Below are positions 15,787 through 23,744 of a stretch of 37,272 bases of DNA, piece after piece. The DNA is from Clostridiales bacterium NK3B98. Lineage in GTDB: Bacteria; Bacillota; Clostridia; Oscillospirales; Oscillospiraceae. Position 1 is the stretch's first letter. Each line of letters opens with the position of its first letter. The notes under the pieces are model-generated. The model was not told the DNA's origin. It saw nothing but the letters and a program-made list of their open reading frames with translations, and ran no database searches. The stretch covers positions 1-37,272 of the forward strand of contig ATWA01000018.1 in the NCBI GenBank assembly GCA_000421005.1, written 5' to 3'. The translations under genes and the position numbers were made by a program.

Positions 15787-16893
15787 TCAGCGCTGCTCCT
15801 TTTCTCCGGTGGTGGAGAGGATGGTGCCGCCCCCTACCACGTTGTCCCCGTCATACAGTACCACTGCCTGACCTGGGGTGACCGCCCGCTGGGGCTGGTC
15901 GAAGTCCACCCGCACCTGACCGCCTTCCAACGGCGTGACCAGTGCGCTCTGCTCCTGCTGACGGTAGCGGGTCTTTGCCGTCACCCGCATGGGGGCGGTG
16001 AGGTCTGCAATGGCAATCCAATTCATGTCCTCTGCCAGCAGGGAGGAGGAAAACAGCGCCTCGTTGGGCCCCACGGTGACGGTGTTGGCAACCATGTCCT
16101 TTCCGGTGACATAGACCGGTTCTCCCATGGCCAGACGTAGCCCCCGGCGCTGCCCCAGCGTGTAGCGCACCGCCCCTTCGTGACGGCCCACCACATTGCC
16201 CTGCATATCCAGATAGTCTCCGGCGGGGTAGGTTTTTCCGGTATAGCGCTCCAAAAAAGCGCCGTAATCCCCGCCGGGAATGAAACAGATGTCCTGTGAG
16301 TCGTGCTTCCGGGCGTTGACGAAGTAGTGTTCCTCGGCAATCTCCCGCACCTGCGCCTTTTCCATCTCCCCCAGCGGGAAGATGATCCGGGCAAGCTGGG
16401 ACTGAGACAGACGGCAGAGCATATAGCTCTGATCCTTCTCGCCGTGAAGCGCCTTTTTCAGCAGCCAGCGTCCGGTGTCCGGGTCATAGGCGGTGCGGGC
16501 GTAGTGTCCGGTGACCACATGGGACAGGTTGTGCTGATCCGCAATTTCCAGCAGGGTGGTGAAGCGCATATACCGATTGCAGTCCACGCAGGGATTGGGG
16601 GTGCCGCCGGACTCGTAGACCCGGACAAACTTGTCAATCACCCGGGTGCGGAAGGCGGCGGAGAAATCCATCACCTGATAGGGAATGTCCAACTGAAAGG
16701 CAACCTGCCTGGCGTCCTCGATGTCCTGAGGAGAGCAGCAGGTGGGAAATGCCGCCAGATGACAGGTATCGTCCTGATACTGCCGCATGGTCAGCCCCAT
16801 ACACCGCCAGCCCCGCTCTACCATCAGCCATGCCGCCACTGAGGAATCCACCCCGCCGCTCATGGCAATCAATGCGCCGCCTGTCTCGCCCAT
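15787..16893 (-). CDS. mnmA: tRNA-specific 2-thiouridylase MnmA
   Basis: Makes 2-thiouridine at wobble position 34 of tRNA-Lys, -Glu and -Gln with sulfur relayed from a cysteine desulfurase. It has the N-terminal PP-loop AMSGGVDSSVAA (S12-S17), the catalytic cysteine C102 in NPCVDCNRY, the central tRNA-binding domain with persulfide cysteine C203 in QDICFIPGGDY, and the C-terminal beta-barrel ending QAVVLYDGDNVVGGGTI. The length of 368 aa is normal. AAGGGG precedes the ATG by about 8 bases. First gene of a two-gene minus-strand operon with the ttcA-like gene, divergent from the antiporter gene. Confidence 0.96.
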   Translation of the reverse strand: MGETGGALIAMSGGVDSSVAAWLMVERGWRCMGLTMRQYQDDTCHLAAFPTCCSPQDIEDARQVAFQLDIPYQVMDFSAAFRTRVIDKFVRVYESGGTPNPCVDCNRYMRFTTLLEIADQHNLSHVVTGHYARTAYDPDTGRWLLKKALHGEKDQSYMLCRLSQSQLARIIFPLGEMEKAQVREIAEEHYFVNARKHDSQDICFIPGGDYGAFLERYTGKTYPAGDYLDMQGNVVGRHEGAVRYTLGQRRGLRLAMGEPVYVTGKDMVANTVTVGPNEALFSSSLLAEDMNWIAIADLTAPMRVTAKTRYRQQEQSALVTPLEGGQVRVDFDQPQRAVTPGQAVVLYDGDNVVGGGTILSTTGEKEQR

Positions 16894-16966
16894 GATGCCG
16901 CACCCCTTTCTGTACCGTCAGAATAAACGTTCCCCTTTCAAAGAGAGAACGTGAGAAAACGCTAAC

Positions 16967-16995
16967 AGTATGACAGCATTTCTCCAAAAAAGCAA
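16967..16995 (-). promoter_or_regulatory. mnmA promoter
   Basis: Minus-strand TTGCTT (16990-16995), 17-bp spacer and CATACT (16967-16972), with a leader of about 65-70 nt. It lies in the 257-bp divergent spacer 16894-17150. Confidence 0.55.
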
Positions 16996-17050
16996 GAGCC
17001 GCGGGGATGTTGTACGCAATCCCCAAAATTCCGCTGAAAAGTGGTGCAAA

Positions 17051-17068
17051 AATTTCCTGTCGGAAATT
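17051..17068. promoter_or_regulatory. Palindrome over the antiporter -35 box
   Basis: AATTTCC-TGTC-GGAAATT, 7-bp perfect arms, overlapping the first two bases of the antiporter -35. It is a possible repressor site; the regulator is unknown. Confidence 0.45.
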
Positions 17069-17095
17069 GACATCTTTAGCAGACTAATGTAGAAT
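17067..17095 (+). promoter_or_regulatory. Antiporter gene promoter
   Basis: Perfect TTGACA (17067-17072), 17-bp spacer and TAGAAT (17090-17095), about 50 bp before the start codon. Confidence 0.75.
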
Positions 17096-17150
17096 GACGT
17101 TAAAGCGCAAAAAGCGGGAGACCGGGCGCTTGGAAAAGAAAGAGAGAGGA

Positions 17151-18674
17151 ATGAGTGAATCAATGTATGCGACCTTTTGGGCGCTGGTGCCGCCCATCGT
17201 GGCCATTGCACTGGCGCTGATTACCAAGGAGGTTTACAGCTCCCTGTTTCTGGGCATTCTCATGGGTGCCATGTTCTATTCCGGCTTCAGCTTTGAGGGT
17301 ACCTTGACCCATATGCTGAACGACGGCTTTATCCCCTCGCTGGCAGATGCCTACAACGTGGGTATTCTGGTCTTTCTGGTGATTCTGGGCGCTATGGTGG
17401 CGCTGATGAACCGGGCAGGCGGGTCTGCTGCCTTCGGACGGTGGGCGCAGGAGCACATCAAGAGCCGGGTAGGGGCGCAGCTTGCCGCCGTGCTGCTGGG
17501 CGTGCTGATTTTCATTGACGACTATTTCAACTGTCTCACCGTGGGCAGCGTCATGCGTCCCCTCACCGACAAGCACCGCATCTCCCGGGTGAAGCTGGCC
17601 TATGTCATCGACGCCACTGCCGCCCCGGTGTGCATCATCGCTCCCATTTCCTCCTGGGCTGCCGCTGTCACCGGATTTGTGGAGGGGGAGAACGGCTTCA
17701 ACCTGTTTATCCGGGCGATTCCCTATAACTACTACGCCCTGCTGACGCTTGTATTTATGATCGGCATGATCGTCATGAAGATCGAATTTGGCCCCATGGC
17801 CAAGTACGAAAAGGCCGCCCGGGAGGAGGGCAACCTGTTTGCGGAGTCTGCTGAGGAAGAGCCGGTGAAGACCGGAGACACCAACGAGGGCAGCGTCATT
17901 GATCTGGTGCTCCCGGTGATTACCCTGATTTTCTGCTGTGTCATCGGCATGATCTATACCGGCGGCGCTTTCTCCGGCACCGGCTTTGTGGAGGCCTTTG
18001 CCAACAGTGACGCTTCGGTGGGTCTTGCGCTGGGCTCTGTGGTGGCCATCATCCTCACCATCGTCCTCTATCTGGTGCGCCGGGTGCTGTCCTTCAAGGA
18101 CTGCATGAACTGCCTGCCGGACGGATTTAAGGCCATGGTGCCTGCCATTCTGATTCTTACCTTCGCATGGACGCTGAAGGCCATGACCGATTCGCTGGGT
18201 GCCAAGGAGTATGTGGCCGCTGTGGTGGACACCTACGCCAAGGGAATGCACAACTTCCTCCCCGCTATCATCTTCGTGATTGCCACCCTGCTGGCCTTTG
18301 CCACCGGCACCAGCTGGGGCACCTTCGGCATTCTGATTCCCATTGTGGTCAACGTGTTTGAGAGCAGCGACCCCACCCTGATGATTATTTCCATCTCCGC
18401 CTGTATGGCAGGCGCCGTCTGCGGCGACCACTGCTCTCCCATCTCGGATACCACCATCATGTCCTCCGCCGGTGCTCAGTGCGTCCATGTGAACCATGTC
18501 TCCACCCAGATGCCCTACGCCATGACAGTGGCGGGAATCTCCTTTATCACCTATCTGGTGGCGGGATTTGTGAAGAACCCGTGGGTCAGCCTGCTGGTGG
18601 GCGTGGTGCTGACGGTGGGCACGCTGCTGCTGCTCAAGTTCACCGGAAACGGCGAGAGCGCAGAAAAAGCATAA
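17151..18674 (+). CDS. nhaC: NhaC-family Na+/H+ antiporter
   Basis: Inner-membrane secondary transporter of the NhaC/ArsB-like fold. It exchanges Na+ for H+, and some relatives couple H+/lactate to Na+/malate. The 507-aa protein is strongly hydrophobic, with about 11-12 membrane segments. Family landmarks include FIDDYFNCLTVGSVMRPLTD (from residue 121), ATAAPVCIIAPISSWAA, FATGTSWGTFGILIPI and GAVCGDHCSPISDTTIMSS. Acidic residues in the membrane (D123/D124 and the GDHCSPISD loop) are probable ion sites. ATG 17151 is chosen because a purine-rich AAAGAGAG lies just upstream; ATG 17163 is an alternative. Exact substrate is not readable from sequence. Confidence 0.88.
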   Translation: MSESMYATFWALVPPIVAIALALITKEVYSSLFLGILMGAMFYSGFSFEGTLTHMLNDGFIPSLADAYNVGILVFLVILGAMVALMNRAGGSAAFGRWAQEHIKSRVGAQLAAVLLGVLIFIDDYFNCLTVGSVMRPLTDKHRISRVKLAYVIDATAAPVCIIAPISSWAAAVTGFVEGENGFNLFIRAIPYNYYALLTLVFMIGMIVMKIEFGPMAKYEKAAREEGNLFAESAEEEPVKTGDTNEGSVIDLVLPVITLIFCCVIGMIYTGGAFSGTGFVEAFANSDASVGLALGSVVAIILTIVLYLVRRVLSFKDCMNCLPDGFKAMVPAILILTFAWTLKAMTDSLGAKEYVAAVVDTYAKGMHNFLPAIIFVIATLLAFATGTSWGTFGILIPIVVNVFESSDPTLMIISISACMAGAVCGDHCSPISDTTIMSSAGAQCVHVNHVSTQMPYAMTVAGISFITYLVAGFVKNPWVSLLVGVVLTVGTLLLLKFTGNGESAEKA

Positions 18675-18690
18675 TCCAATTCAACCACGA

Positions 18691-18722
18691 AAAGGGGAGC
18701 GTTCATCGAAAGGCTCCCCTTT
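18691..18722 (+). terminator. Antiporter gene terminator
   Basis: A perfect 10-bp stem AAAGGGGAGC/GCTCCCCTTT with a 12-base loop, 16 bp past the antiporter stop. It could work on either strand because it ends in TTT both ways. Confidence 0.75.
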
Positions 18723-18725
18723 CCC

Positions 18726-18754
18726 TTGTCCCAACGGGAAAAGGGTGGTATACT
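18726..18754 (+). promoter_or_regulatory. Promoter of the ACT-domain gene
   Basis: TTGTCC (18726-18731), 17-bp spacer and TATACT (18749-18754), starting directly after the antiporter terminator and about 20 bp before the AGGAGG of the next gene. Confidence 0.65.
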
Positions 18755-18787
18755 GCTTGAAAAAGGTAACAATCAGGAGGAAATGAG

Positions 18788-19156
18788 ATGGAGTTGAAGA
18801 AGCTGCCCTTTTTGTTTAGTGTGTGCAAGGTGCGGACAGCGGAGTGCATCGACCTGACTGCCCCCTTTTGCTTTGTGGGCAAAACGGATGAGGAGCTGTC
18901 GCTGGTATGCCCCACGGAATACGTCCCGGAGCAGACCGTAGCGCGGGAGGACGGCTGGCGGGGCTTTCGGATTCAGGGGGTGCTGGACTTCTCTCTGATT
19001 GGCATTCTCTCCAAGCTCTCCGGTATTCTGGCACAGGAGAAAATCGGTATTTTTGCCGTCTCCACCTATAATACGGATTATATTCTGGTGAAGGAGCAGC
19101 AGTTTGACAGAGCCATGGACGCACTGGCTGCCGCCGGGTATGCCGTGGTGGAATAA
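18788..19156 (+). CDS. ACT-domain protein (CASTOR/ACT_7 type)
   Basis: A 122-aa cytosolic protein built of two ACT-like halves. The C-terminal half has the typical ACT_7 pattern FSLIGILSKLSGILAQEKIGIF followed by STYNTDYILV, a ligand-sensing ACT strand-helix unit. The N-terminal half (FLFSVCKVRT, FCFVGKTDEELSLVC) is a degenerate ACT repeat. Relatives are stand-alone amino-acid-sensing or uncharacterised proteins. AGGAGG lies 7-8 bases before the ATG. The gene has its own promoter and terminator, so it appears monocistronic. The ligand is unknown. Confidence 0.8.
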   Translation: MELKKLPFLFSVCKVRTAECIDLTAPFCFVGKTDEELSLVCPTEYVPEQTVAREDGWRGFRIQGVLDFSLIGILSKLSGILAQEKIGIFAVSTYNTDYILVKEQQFDRAMDALAAAGYAVVE

Positions 19157-19179
19157 CCGCTGAGATTTGTGCTTGCTCT

Positions 19180-19206
19180 CCCGCCTGCGCTGCGCAGGCG
19201 GGATTT
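19180..19206 (+). terminator. Terminator of the ACT-domain gene
   Basis: A 9-bp GC stem CCCGCCTGC/GCAGGCGGG with a 5-base loop, then ATTTT, 24 bp after the stop codon. Confidence 0.75.
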
Positions 19207-19239
19207 TGTCTGCCGCCGGGATGTTCCGAGAGCAAACGG

Positions 19240-19268
19240 TTGATTTTGCTCCCTCTTTTGTGTAGAAT
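19240..19268 (+). promoter_or_regulatory. miaB promoter
   Basis: TTGATT (19240-19245), 17-bp spacer and TAGAAT (19263-19268). This promoter probably drives miaB-mutS and onwards, as no terminator with a T-run is seen before mutL. Confidence 0.7.
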
Positions 19269-19360
19269 AGACTGGATAAAATGGAGATTGTGCCGGTATG
19301 GCAGATTTCCCACAATTGCCACAGATAACCCGGAGCTTTGCCCGGGGAGGAGGAACCACA

Positions 19361-20776
19361 GTGACAAGAGAACAGGTCATGATTCCCGCCGAGGAACTGG
19401 AACGCCAGCGGGAGATTCGTCAGGAGATTTTTCAGCGTCTTTCCCGTCTGCCCCAACAGCCGCTGGCCATGGTGGACACCTACGGCTGTCAGCAGAACGA
19501 GGCGGACAGCGAGCAGATTCGGGGTATGCTGGCAGAGATGGGCTACGCCTTCACCGAGGACGAGGGGGAGGCGGATGTGATCGTCATCAACACCTGCGCC
19601 GTCCGGGAACACGCGGAAATGCGGGTGCTGGGCAACGTGGGCGCGCTGACCCACACGAAACGCCGCAAGCCCAGTCAGATTATCTGCCTTTGTGGCTGTG
19701 CCATGCAGGAGCCCCACATGGCGGAGAAGATTAAAAAATCCTTCCGTCATGTGGATTTGGTGTTCGGCCCCCATGTGCTGTGGAAGTTCTCCGAGCTGCT
19801 CAGTCAGGTGTTGGACAAGCAGAAGCGGGTCTTTGAGACCCCTGACTCTCCGGGGCATATCGCCGAAGGACTTCCGGTGGTGCGCCGGGGCGGTTTGAAG
19901 GCGTGGGTGTCCATTATGTACGGCTGCAACAACTTCTGCTCCTACTGCATCGTCCCCTATGTCCGGGGCAGAGAGCGCAGCCGGGAGCCGGAGCGGATTC
20001 TGGAGGAAGTGCGGCAGCTGGCAGCGGAAGGGGTGCGGGACATCACCCTGCTGGGGCAGAACGTCAACTCCTACGGCAAGGATCTGGACAGAGAGATCGA
20101 CTTCGCCGACCTGCTGCGGATGGTAAACGACGTGCCGGGGGATTTCCTGATCCGGTTCATGTCCTCCCACCCCAAGGACGCCTCCCAGAAGCTGTTTGAC
20201 ACCATGGCGGCGTGCAAAAAGGTAGCCCCCCAGCTCCATCTCCCTGTCCAGTCCGGCAATGACCGGGTGCTGAAAGCCATGAACCGGCACTATACCCGTG
20301 CGGACTATCTGGACGAGATTCGCCGTCTGCGGGAACTGATTCCCGATATTGTGCTCACATCGGATATTATCGTGGGCTTCCCCGGAGAGACTACGGAGGA
20401 GTTTGAGGATACCCTGTCCCTGCTGGAGGAGGTGGAGTACGACGCTCTGTTCACCTTTATCTATTCCCCCCGGGAGGGCACTCCGGCGGCAAAAATGCCT
20501 GACCCCATGAGCAAAGAAGAGAAAAACCGCAACTTCCAGCGGCTGGTCAACCTGCAAAACCAGATTTCCGCCAAAAAGCACGCCGCCTATGTGGGCAAGA
20601 CCCTGCGGGTGCTGGTGGACGGGGAGAATACCGACGGCAAGCATACCCTCACCGCCCGCACCGACGGGGGACGGCTGGTGCATCTGGACGGGGATAAGCG
20701 CCTGATTGGCACATGGCAGCAGGCGAAGATCACCGGGTCATCCAACTGGGCGCTGTTTGGGGAACTGGAATTGTAG
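19361..20776 (+). CDS. miaB: tRNA methylthiotransferase MiaB
   Basis: Radical-SAM enzyme that adds the 2-methylthio group to i6A37 of tRNAs reading UNN codons. The N-terminal UPF0004 domain binds the second Fe-S cluster by C43 (TYGCQQNEAD), C79 (INTCAVREHAE) and C113 (CGCAMQEP). The radical-SAM CxxxCxxC is C189, C193 and C196 (MYGCNNFCSYCIVPYVRGRE). A TRAM domain closes the protein. GTG 19361 is preferred because a GGAGGAGG site lies 7 bases upstream, giving 471 aa. An in-frame ATG at 19298 would add 21 residues and lies about 25 nt from the predicted transcript start. mutS follows, a common order in Firmicutes. Confidence 0.95.
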   Translation: MTREQVMIPAEELERQREIRQEIFQRLSRLPQQPLAMVDTYGCQQNEADSEQIRGMLAEMGYAFTEDEGEADVIVINTCAVREHAEMRVLGNVGALTHTKRRKPSQIICLCGCAMQEPHMAEKIKKSFRHVDLVFGPHVLWKFSELLSQVLDKQKRVFETPDSPGHIAEGLPVVRRGGLKAWVSIMYGCNNFCSYCIVPYVRGRERSREPERILEEVRQLAAEGVRDITLLGQNVNSYGKDLDREIDFADLLRMVNDVPGDFLIRFMSSHPKDASQKLFDTMAACKKVAPQLHLPVQSGNDRVLKAMNRHYTRADYLDEIRRLRELIPDIVLTSDIIVGFPGETTEEFEDTLSLLEEVEYDALFTFIYSPREGTPAAKMPDPMSKEEKNRNFQRLVNLQNQISAKKHAAYVGKTLRVLVDGENTDGKHTLTARTDGGRLVHLDGDKRLIGTWQQAKITGSSNWALFGELEL

Positions 20777-20796
20777 GGGCGATTCACGAATCGCCC
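20777..20796. repeat. Palindrome between miaB and mutS
   Basis: GGGCGATTC-AC-GAATCGCCC, perfect 9-bp arms beginning on the base after the miaB stop and followed by CGCCGACCC rather than a T-run. It resembles the short dispersed GTAGGGGCGATTC-type palindromes I recall from gut Oscillospiraceae. Only one copy was noticed in this window. Confidence 0.55.
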
Positions 20797-20844
20797 GCCG
20801 ACCCATCACATATCCCACAGATCAATTCAGAAGGAGCCAAAATC

Positions 20845-23433
20845 ATGGCAGAACTCACCCCCATGCGGAGACAATACCTGCAAATCAAAGAGCAATACCC
20901 GGACTGCCTGCTGTTTTTCCGGCTGGGCGACTTCTACGAGATGTTCGACGAGGATGCCAAAACGGCGGCGCAGGAACTGGACCTGACCCTCACCACCCGT
21001 GACCGGGGTAAGCCGGAGGAGGAGCGCACCCCCATGTGCGGCGTGCCCTACCACTCCTACGAGTCCTATCTTGCCCGGCTCATTGCCAAGGGGTATAAAG
21101 TCGCCATCTGCGAGCAGACGGAAGACCCGGCGCTGGCAAAGGGACTGGTAGAGCGGGAGGTCATCCGGGTGGTCACCCCCGGCACGGTGGTGGAGTCCTC
21201 CATGCTGGAAGAGGGACGGAATAACTATATCGCCTCCGTCTGTCTGGAACAGGAGGGGGCAGGGGTCTGCTTTGTGGACTTGTCCACCGGCACGGTGGCA
21301 GTCACCGCCTTTGCCGGGGAGGGGTCGCTGGTGCATCTCTGCAACGAGCTTGCCCGGTTCGCCCCCCGGGAGGTACTGCTCTCTCCCAAATGCGAGGGAA
21401 ACAAGGCACTGAACGACCTGTTGAAAGAGAAATTGAACTGCTGCTGCGAGACGGGGGGAAACCGCTTTGCCTTCGACCCTGCCAGGGAGACGGTGGAGGG
21501 GCAGTTTGACAACCCCGGCGCTCTGCCGGATGACCGCCCCTGGGCCATGCAGGCGGCGGGGGCGCTGATGTCCTACTTGCAGGAGACGCAGAAAACCGAC
21601 CTGAGCTATATCAATACGCTGGAATACTACGCCGCCGAAGGGTATATGGAGCTGGATTTGACCGCCCGGCGCAATCTGGAGCTCACTGAGACCCTGCGGG
21701 GCAAGGAAAAGAAGGGAAGCCTGCTGTGGGTGCTGGACAGAACCCGTACTGCCATGGGCGGGCGTAAGCTGCGTCAATGGCTGGAGCGCCCCCTGCTCTC
21801 TCCGGTGGAGATCAACCAGCGCCTCAACGCCGTGGCCAATCTGGTGGACGCTCTGGTGGTGCGGGAGGAGCTGCTGCTCACCCTGCGGGAGATCACCGAT
21901 TTGGAGCGGCTCATTGGCCGCATTGTCTACGGCAACACCAACTGCAAGGACTTGCAGGCGCTGGGGGTGGGACTGAGCAAAGTCCCCCGCATCATGGAGC
22001 TGCTGGAAGACCAGACCGCCCCTCTGCTGCAAAACCTGAGAGGGGAGCTTTGCCCGATGGAAGAGCTGCGGGTGAAGCTGGAAACCGCCATTGTGGACGA
22101 GCCTCCCTTTCTGGTGCGGGAGGGCGGCATGATTCGCCAGGGCTACAACGAGGAAGTGGACTACCTGAACCACGTCCTCACCGACAGCAAGGGCATGATT
22201 GCTGACATTGAGGCCAAGGAGCGGGAGCGCACCGGCATCCGTACCCTTCGGGTGCGGTACAACAAGGTGTTCGGCTACTATATCGAGGTGCCCCGGGCGC
22301 AGGCGGACCATATGCCGGAGGACTACGTCCGCAAGCAGACCCTTGCCAACAACGAGCGATTTATCAACAACGAGCTGAAAGAGCTGGAAAACACCATCTT
22401 CAACGCCCGGGAACGGATTGGAGATTTGGAATACCGCTTATTCTCCGAACTGCGGGACGAGTGCGCCCAGCACGCCGAGGAAATTCAGCGCACCGCCGAT
22501 GCCATCGCCCGGATTGACGTATTGGCGGCGCTGGCTGACGTGGCAGTACGCAACCAATACTGTATGCCTACCGTGGACGACTCCGCCGCCATTGAGATTG
22601 TGGACGGGCGGCATCCGGTGGTGGAGCGGGTGCTGAAGGACAGCTTTTTTGTCCCCAACGACACGCTGATGGACGGCAAAAAGGAGACGCTGGCCATTAT
22701 CACCGGCCCCAACATGGCGGGTAAATCCACCTATATGCGTCAGGTAGCCCTCATCTGTCTCATGGCGCAGATCGGCTCCTTTGTCCCCGCCCGCCATGCC
22801 CGGCTGGGGGTGGTAGACCGGGTGTTCACCCGCATCGGCGCTTCTGACGACCTTGCCGGGGGACAGTCCACCTTTATGGTGGAGATGAGCGAGGTGGCGG
22901 AGATTCTCCACCACGCCACCAGCCGCTCCCTGCTCATTCTGGACGAGATCGGACGGGGCACCTCCACCTATGACGGCATGAGCATCGCTCGGGCAGTGCT
23001 GGAATACTGCGCCGACCCCAAGCGTCTGGGAGCAAAGACCCTGTTTGCCACCCATTACCACGAGCTGACCGTGCTGGAAGAGTCCATTCCCACGGTGCGA
23101 AACTACAACATCGCCGCCAAAAAGAAAAAGGACGACATTGTGTTTCTCCGGAAAATCGTCCGGGGCGGGGCTGACCAGAGCTACGGCATCGAGGTTGCCA
23201 AGCTGGCGGGGGTGCCCCAGAAGGTCATCACCCGGGCGAGAAAGATTCTGGATGAGCTGGAGCACGGGGAGGGAGTCATTGTCCCCGCCGTGAAGCCAAA
23301 GGAGGAAGACCAGCTTTCCATGGGAGACATGGCAGGGCAGGAGATTCTGAACCAGCTCCGCATGACCGAGGTGAATGCACTGACCCCCATTGAGGCCATG
23401 AATCTGCTCTTTGAGTGGAAGAGGATGCTGTGA
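20845..23433 (+). CDS. mutS: DNA mismatch repair protein MutS
   Basis: Binds mismatches and small loops and, with ATP, recruits MutL. Full length at 862 aa. The mismatch-reading motif is F30-Y31-E32 (GDFYEMF). The connector, lever and clamp domains follow. The ATPase has Walker A GPNMAGKSTYMRQ with K627, the Walker B region LLILDEIGRGTSTYDG and the THYHEL switch. ATG 20845 is chosen because AAGGAG (20831-20836) lies 8 bases upstream; the open frame further upstream overlaps miaB and is not used. Likely co-transcribed with miaB. Confidence 0.97.
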   Translation: MAELTPMRRQYLQIKEQYPDCLLFFRLGDFYEMFDEDAKTAAQELDLTLTTRDRGKPEEERTPMCGVPYHSYESYLARLIAKGYKVAICEQTEDPALAKGLVEREVIRVVTPGTVVESSMLEEGRNNYIASVCLEQEGAGVCFVDLSTGTVAVTAFAGEGSLVHLCNELARFAPREVLLSPKCEGNKALNDLLKEKLNCCCETGGNRFAFDPARETVEGQFDNPGALPDDRPWAMQAAGALMSYLQETQKTDLSYINTLEYYAAEGYMELDLTARRNLELTETLRGKEKKGSLLWVLDRTRTAMGGRKLRQWLERPLLSPVEINQRLNAVANLVDALVVREELLLTLREITDLERLIGRIVYGNTNCKDLQALGVGLSKVPRIMELLEDQTAPLLQNLRGELCPMEELRVKLETAIVDEPPFLVREGGMIRQGYNEEVDYLNHVLTDSKGMIADIEAKERERTGIRTLRVRYNKVFGYYIEVPRAQADHMPEDYVRKQTLANNERFINNELKELENTIFNARERIGDLEYRLFSELRDECAQHAEEIQRTADAIARIDVLAALADVAVRNQYCMPTVDDSAAIEIVDGRHPVVERVLKDSFFVPNDTLMDGKKETLAIITGPNMAGKSTYMRQVALICLMAQIGSFVPARHARLGVVDRVFTRIGASDDLAGGQSTFMVEMSEVAEILHHATSRSLLILDEIGRGTSTYDGMSIARAVLEYCADPKRLGAKTLFATHYHELTVLEESIPTVRNYNIAAKKKKDDIVFLRKIVRGGADQSYGIEVAKLAGVPQKVITRARKILDELEHGEGVIVPAVKPKEEDQLSMGDMAGQEILNQLRMTEVNALTPIEAMNLLFEWKRML

Positions 23434-23484
23434 GGGACGCTGGATTGTTCTTGACAGCGATTCTGAATGGATGAAGGTGCTATT

Positions 23485-23724
23485 ATGAGCAATGGCGACA
23501 AGCGTGGAAAAAGCTCCTCTGGATTACCAATCGGAATGTGCATTGGATTGTCCATTGGAACGGCAATTGGAGCAGCAACAGATAACATCGGATTGTGGCT
23601 GCCGATTGGTCTTTCCATAGGCATCAGTCTCGGCCTTTTGTTTGGAGACAAAGACGGGGAAGAAAACAAGGACGAGAACGAAAAAGAAAACGAGAACGAA
23701 GATGACACAGAGAACAAAGAGTAG
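23485..23724 (+). CDS. Small glycine-zipper membrane protein between mutS and mutL
   Basis: A 79-aa protein of unknown function. A short basic N-terminus leads into two hydrophobic segments that repeat a P-I-G-x2-I-G-L-S-I-G theme (about 16-35 and 41-58), joined by a short loop. Regular GxxxG spacing suggests a tightly packed hairpin or oligomer in the membrane. The C-terminal tail is almost only Asp, Glu, Asn and Lys. ATG 23485 follows GAAGGTG by 5 bases; an ATG at 23467 has no ribosome site. It sits inside the mutS-mutL pair, which are usually adjacent. The acidic tail is AT-rich and of low complexity. Confidence 0.65.
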   Translation: MSNGDKRGKSSSGLPIGMCIGLSIGTAIGAATDNIGLWLPIGLSIGISLGLLFGDKDGEENKDENEKENENEDDTENKE

Positions 23725-23744
23725 TCATTAGATAGGAGTACCCC

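Noticed and set aside
16894-17150. The spacer before mnmA and nhaC, and the ppdK leader, examined for riboswitches or T-boxes.
   Set aside because: No T-box sequence, no recognisable aptamer core and no terminator/antiterminator pair; only promoters, a palindrome and a small hairpin were found.
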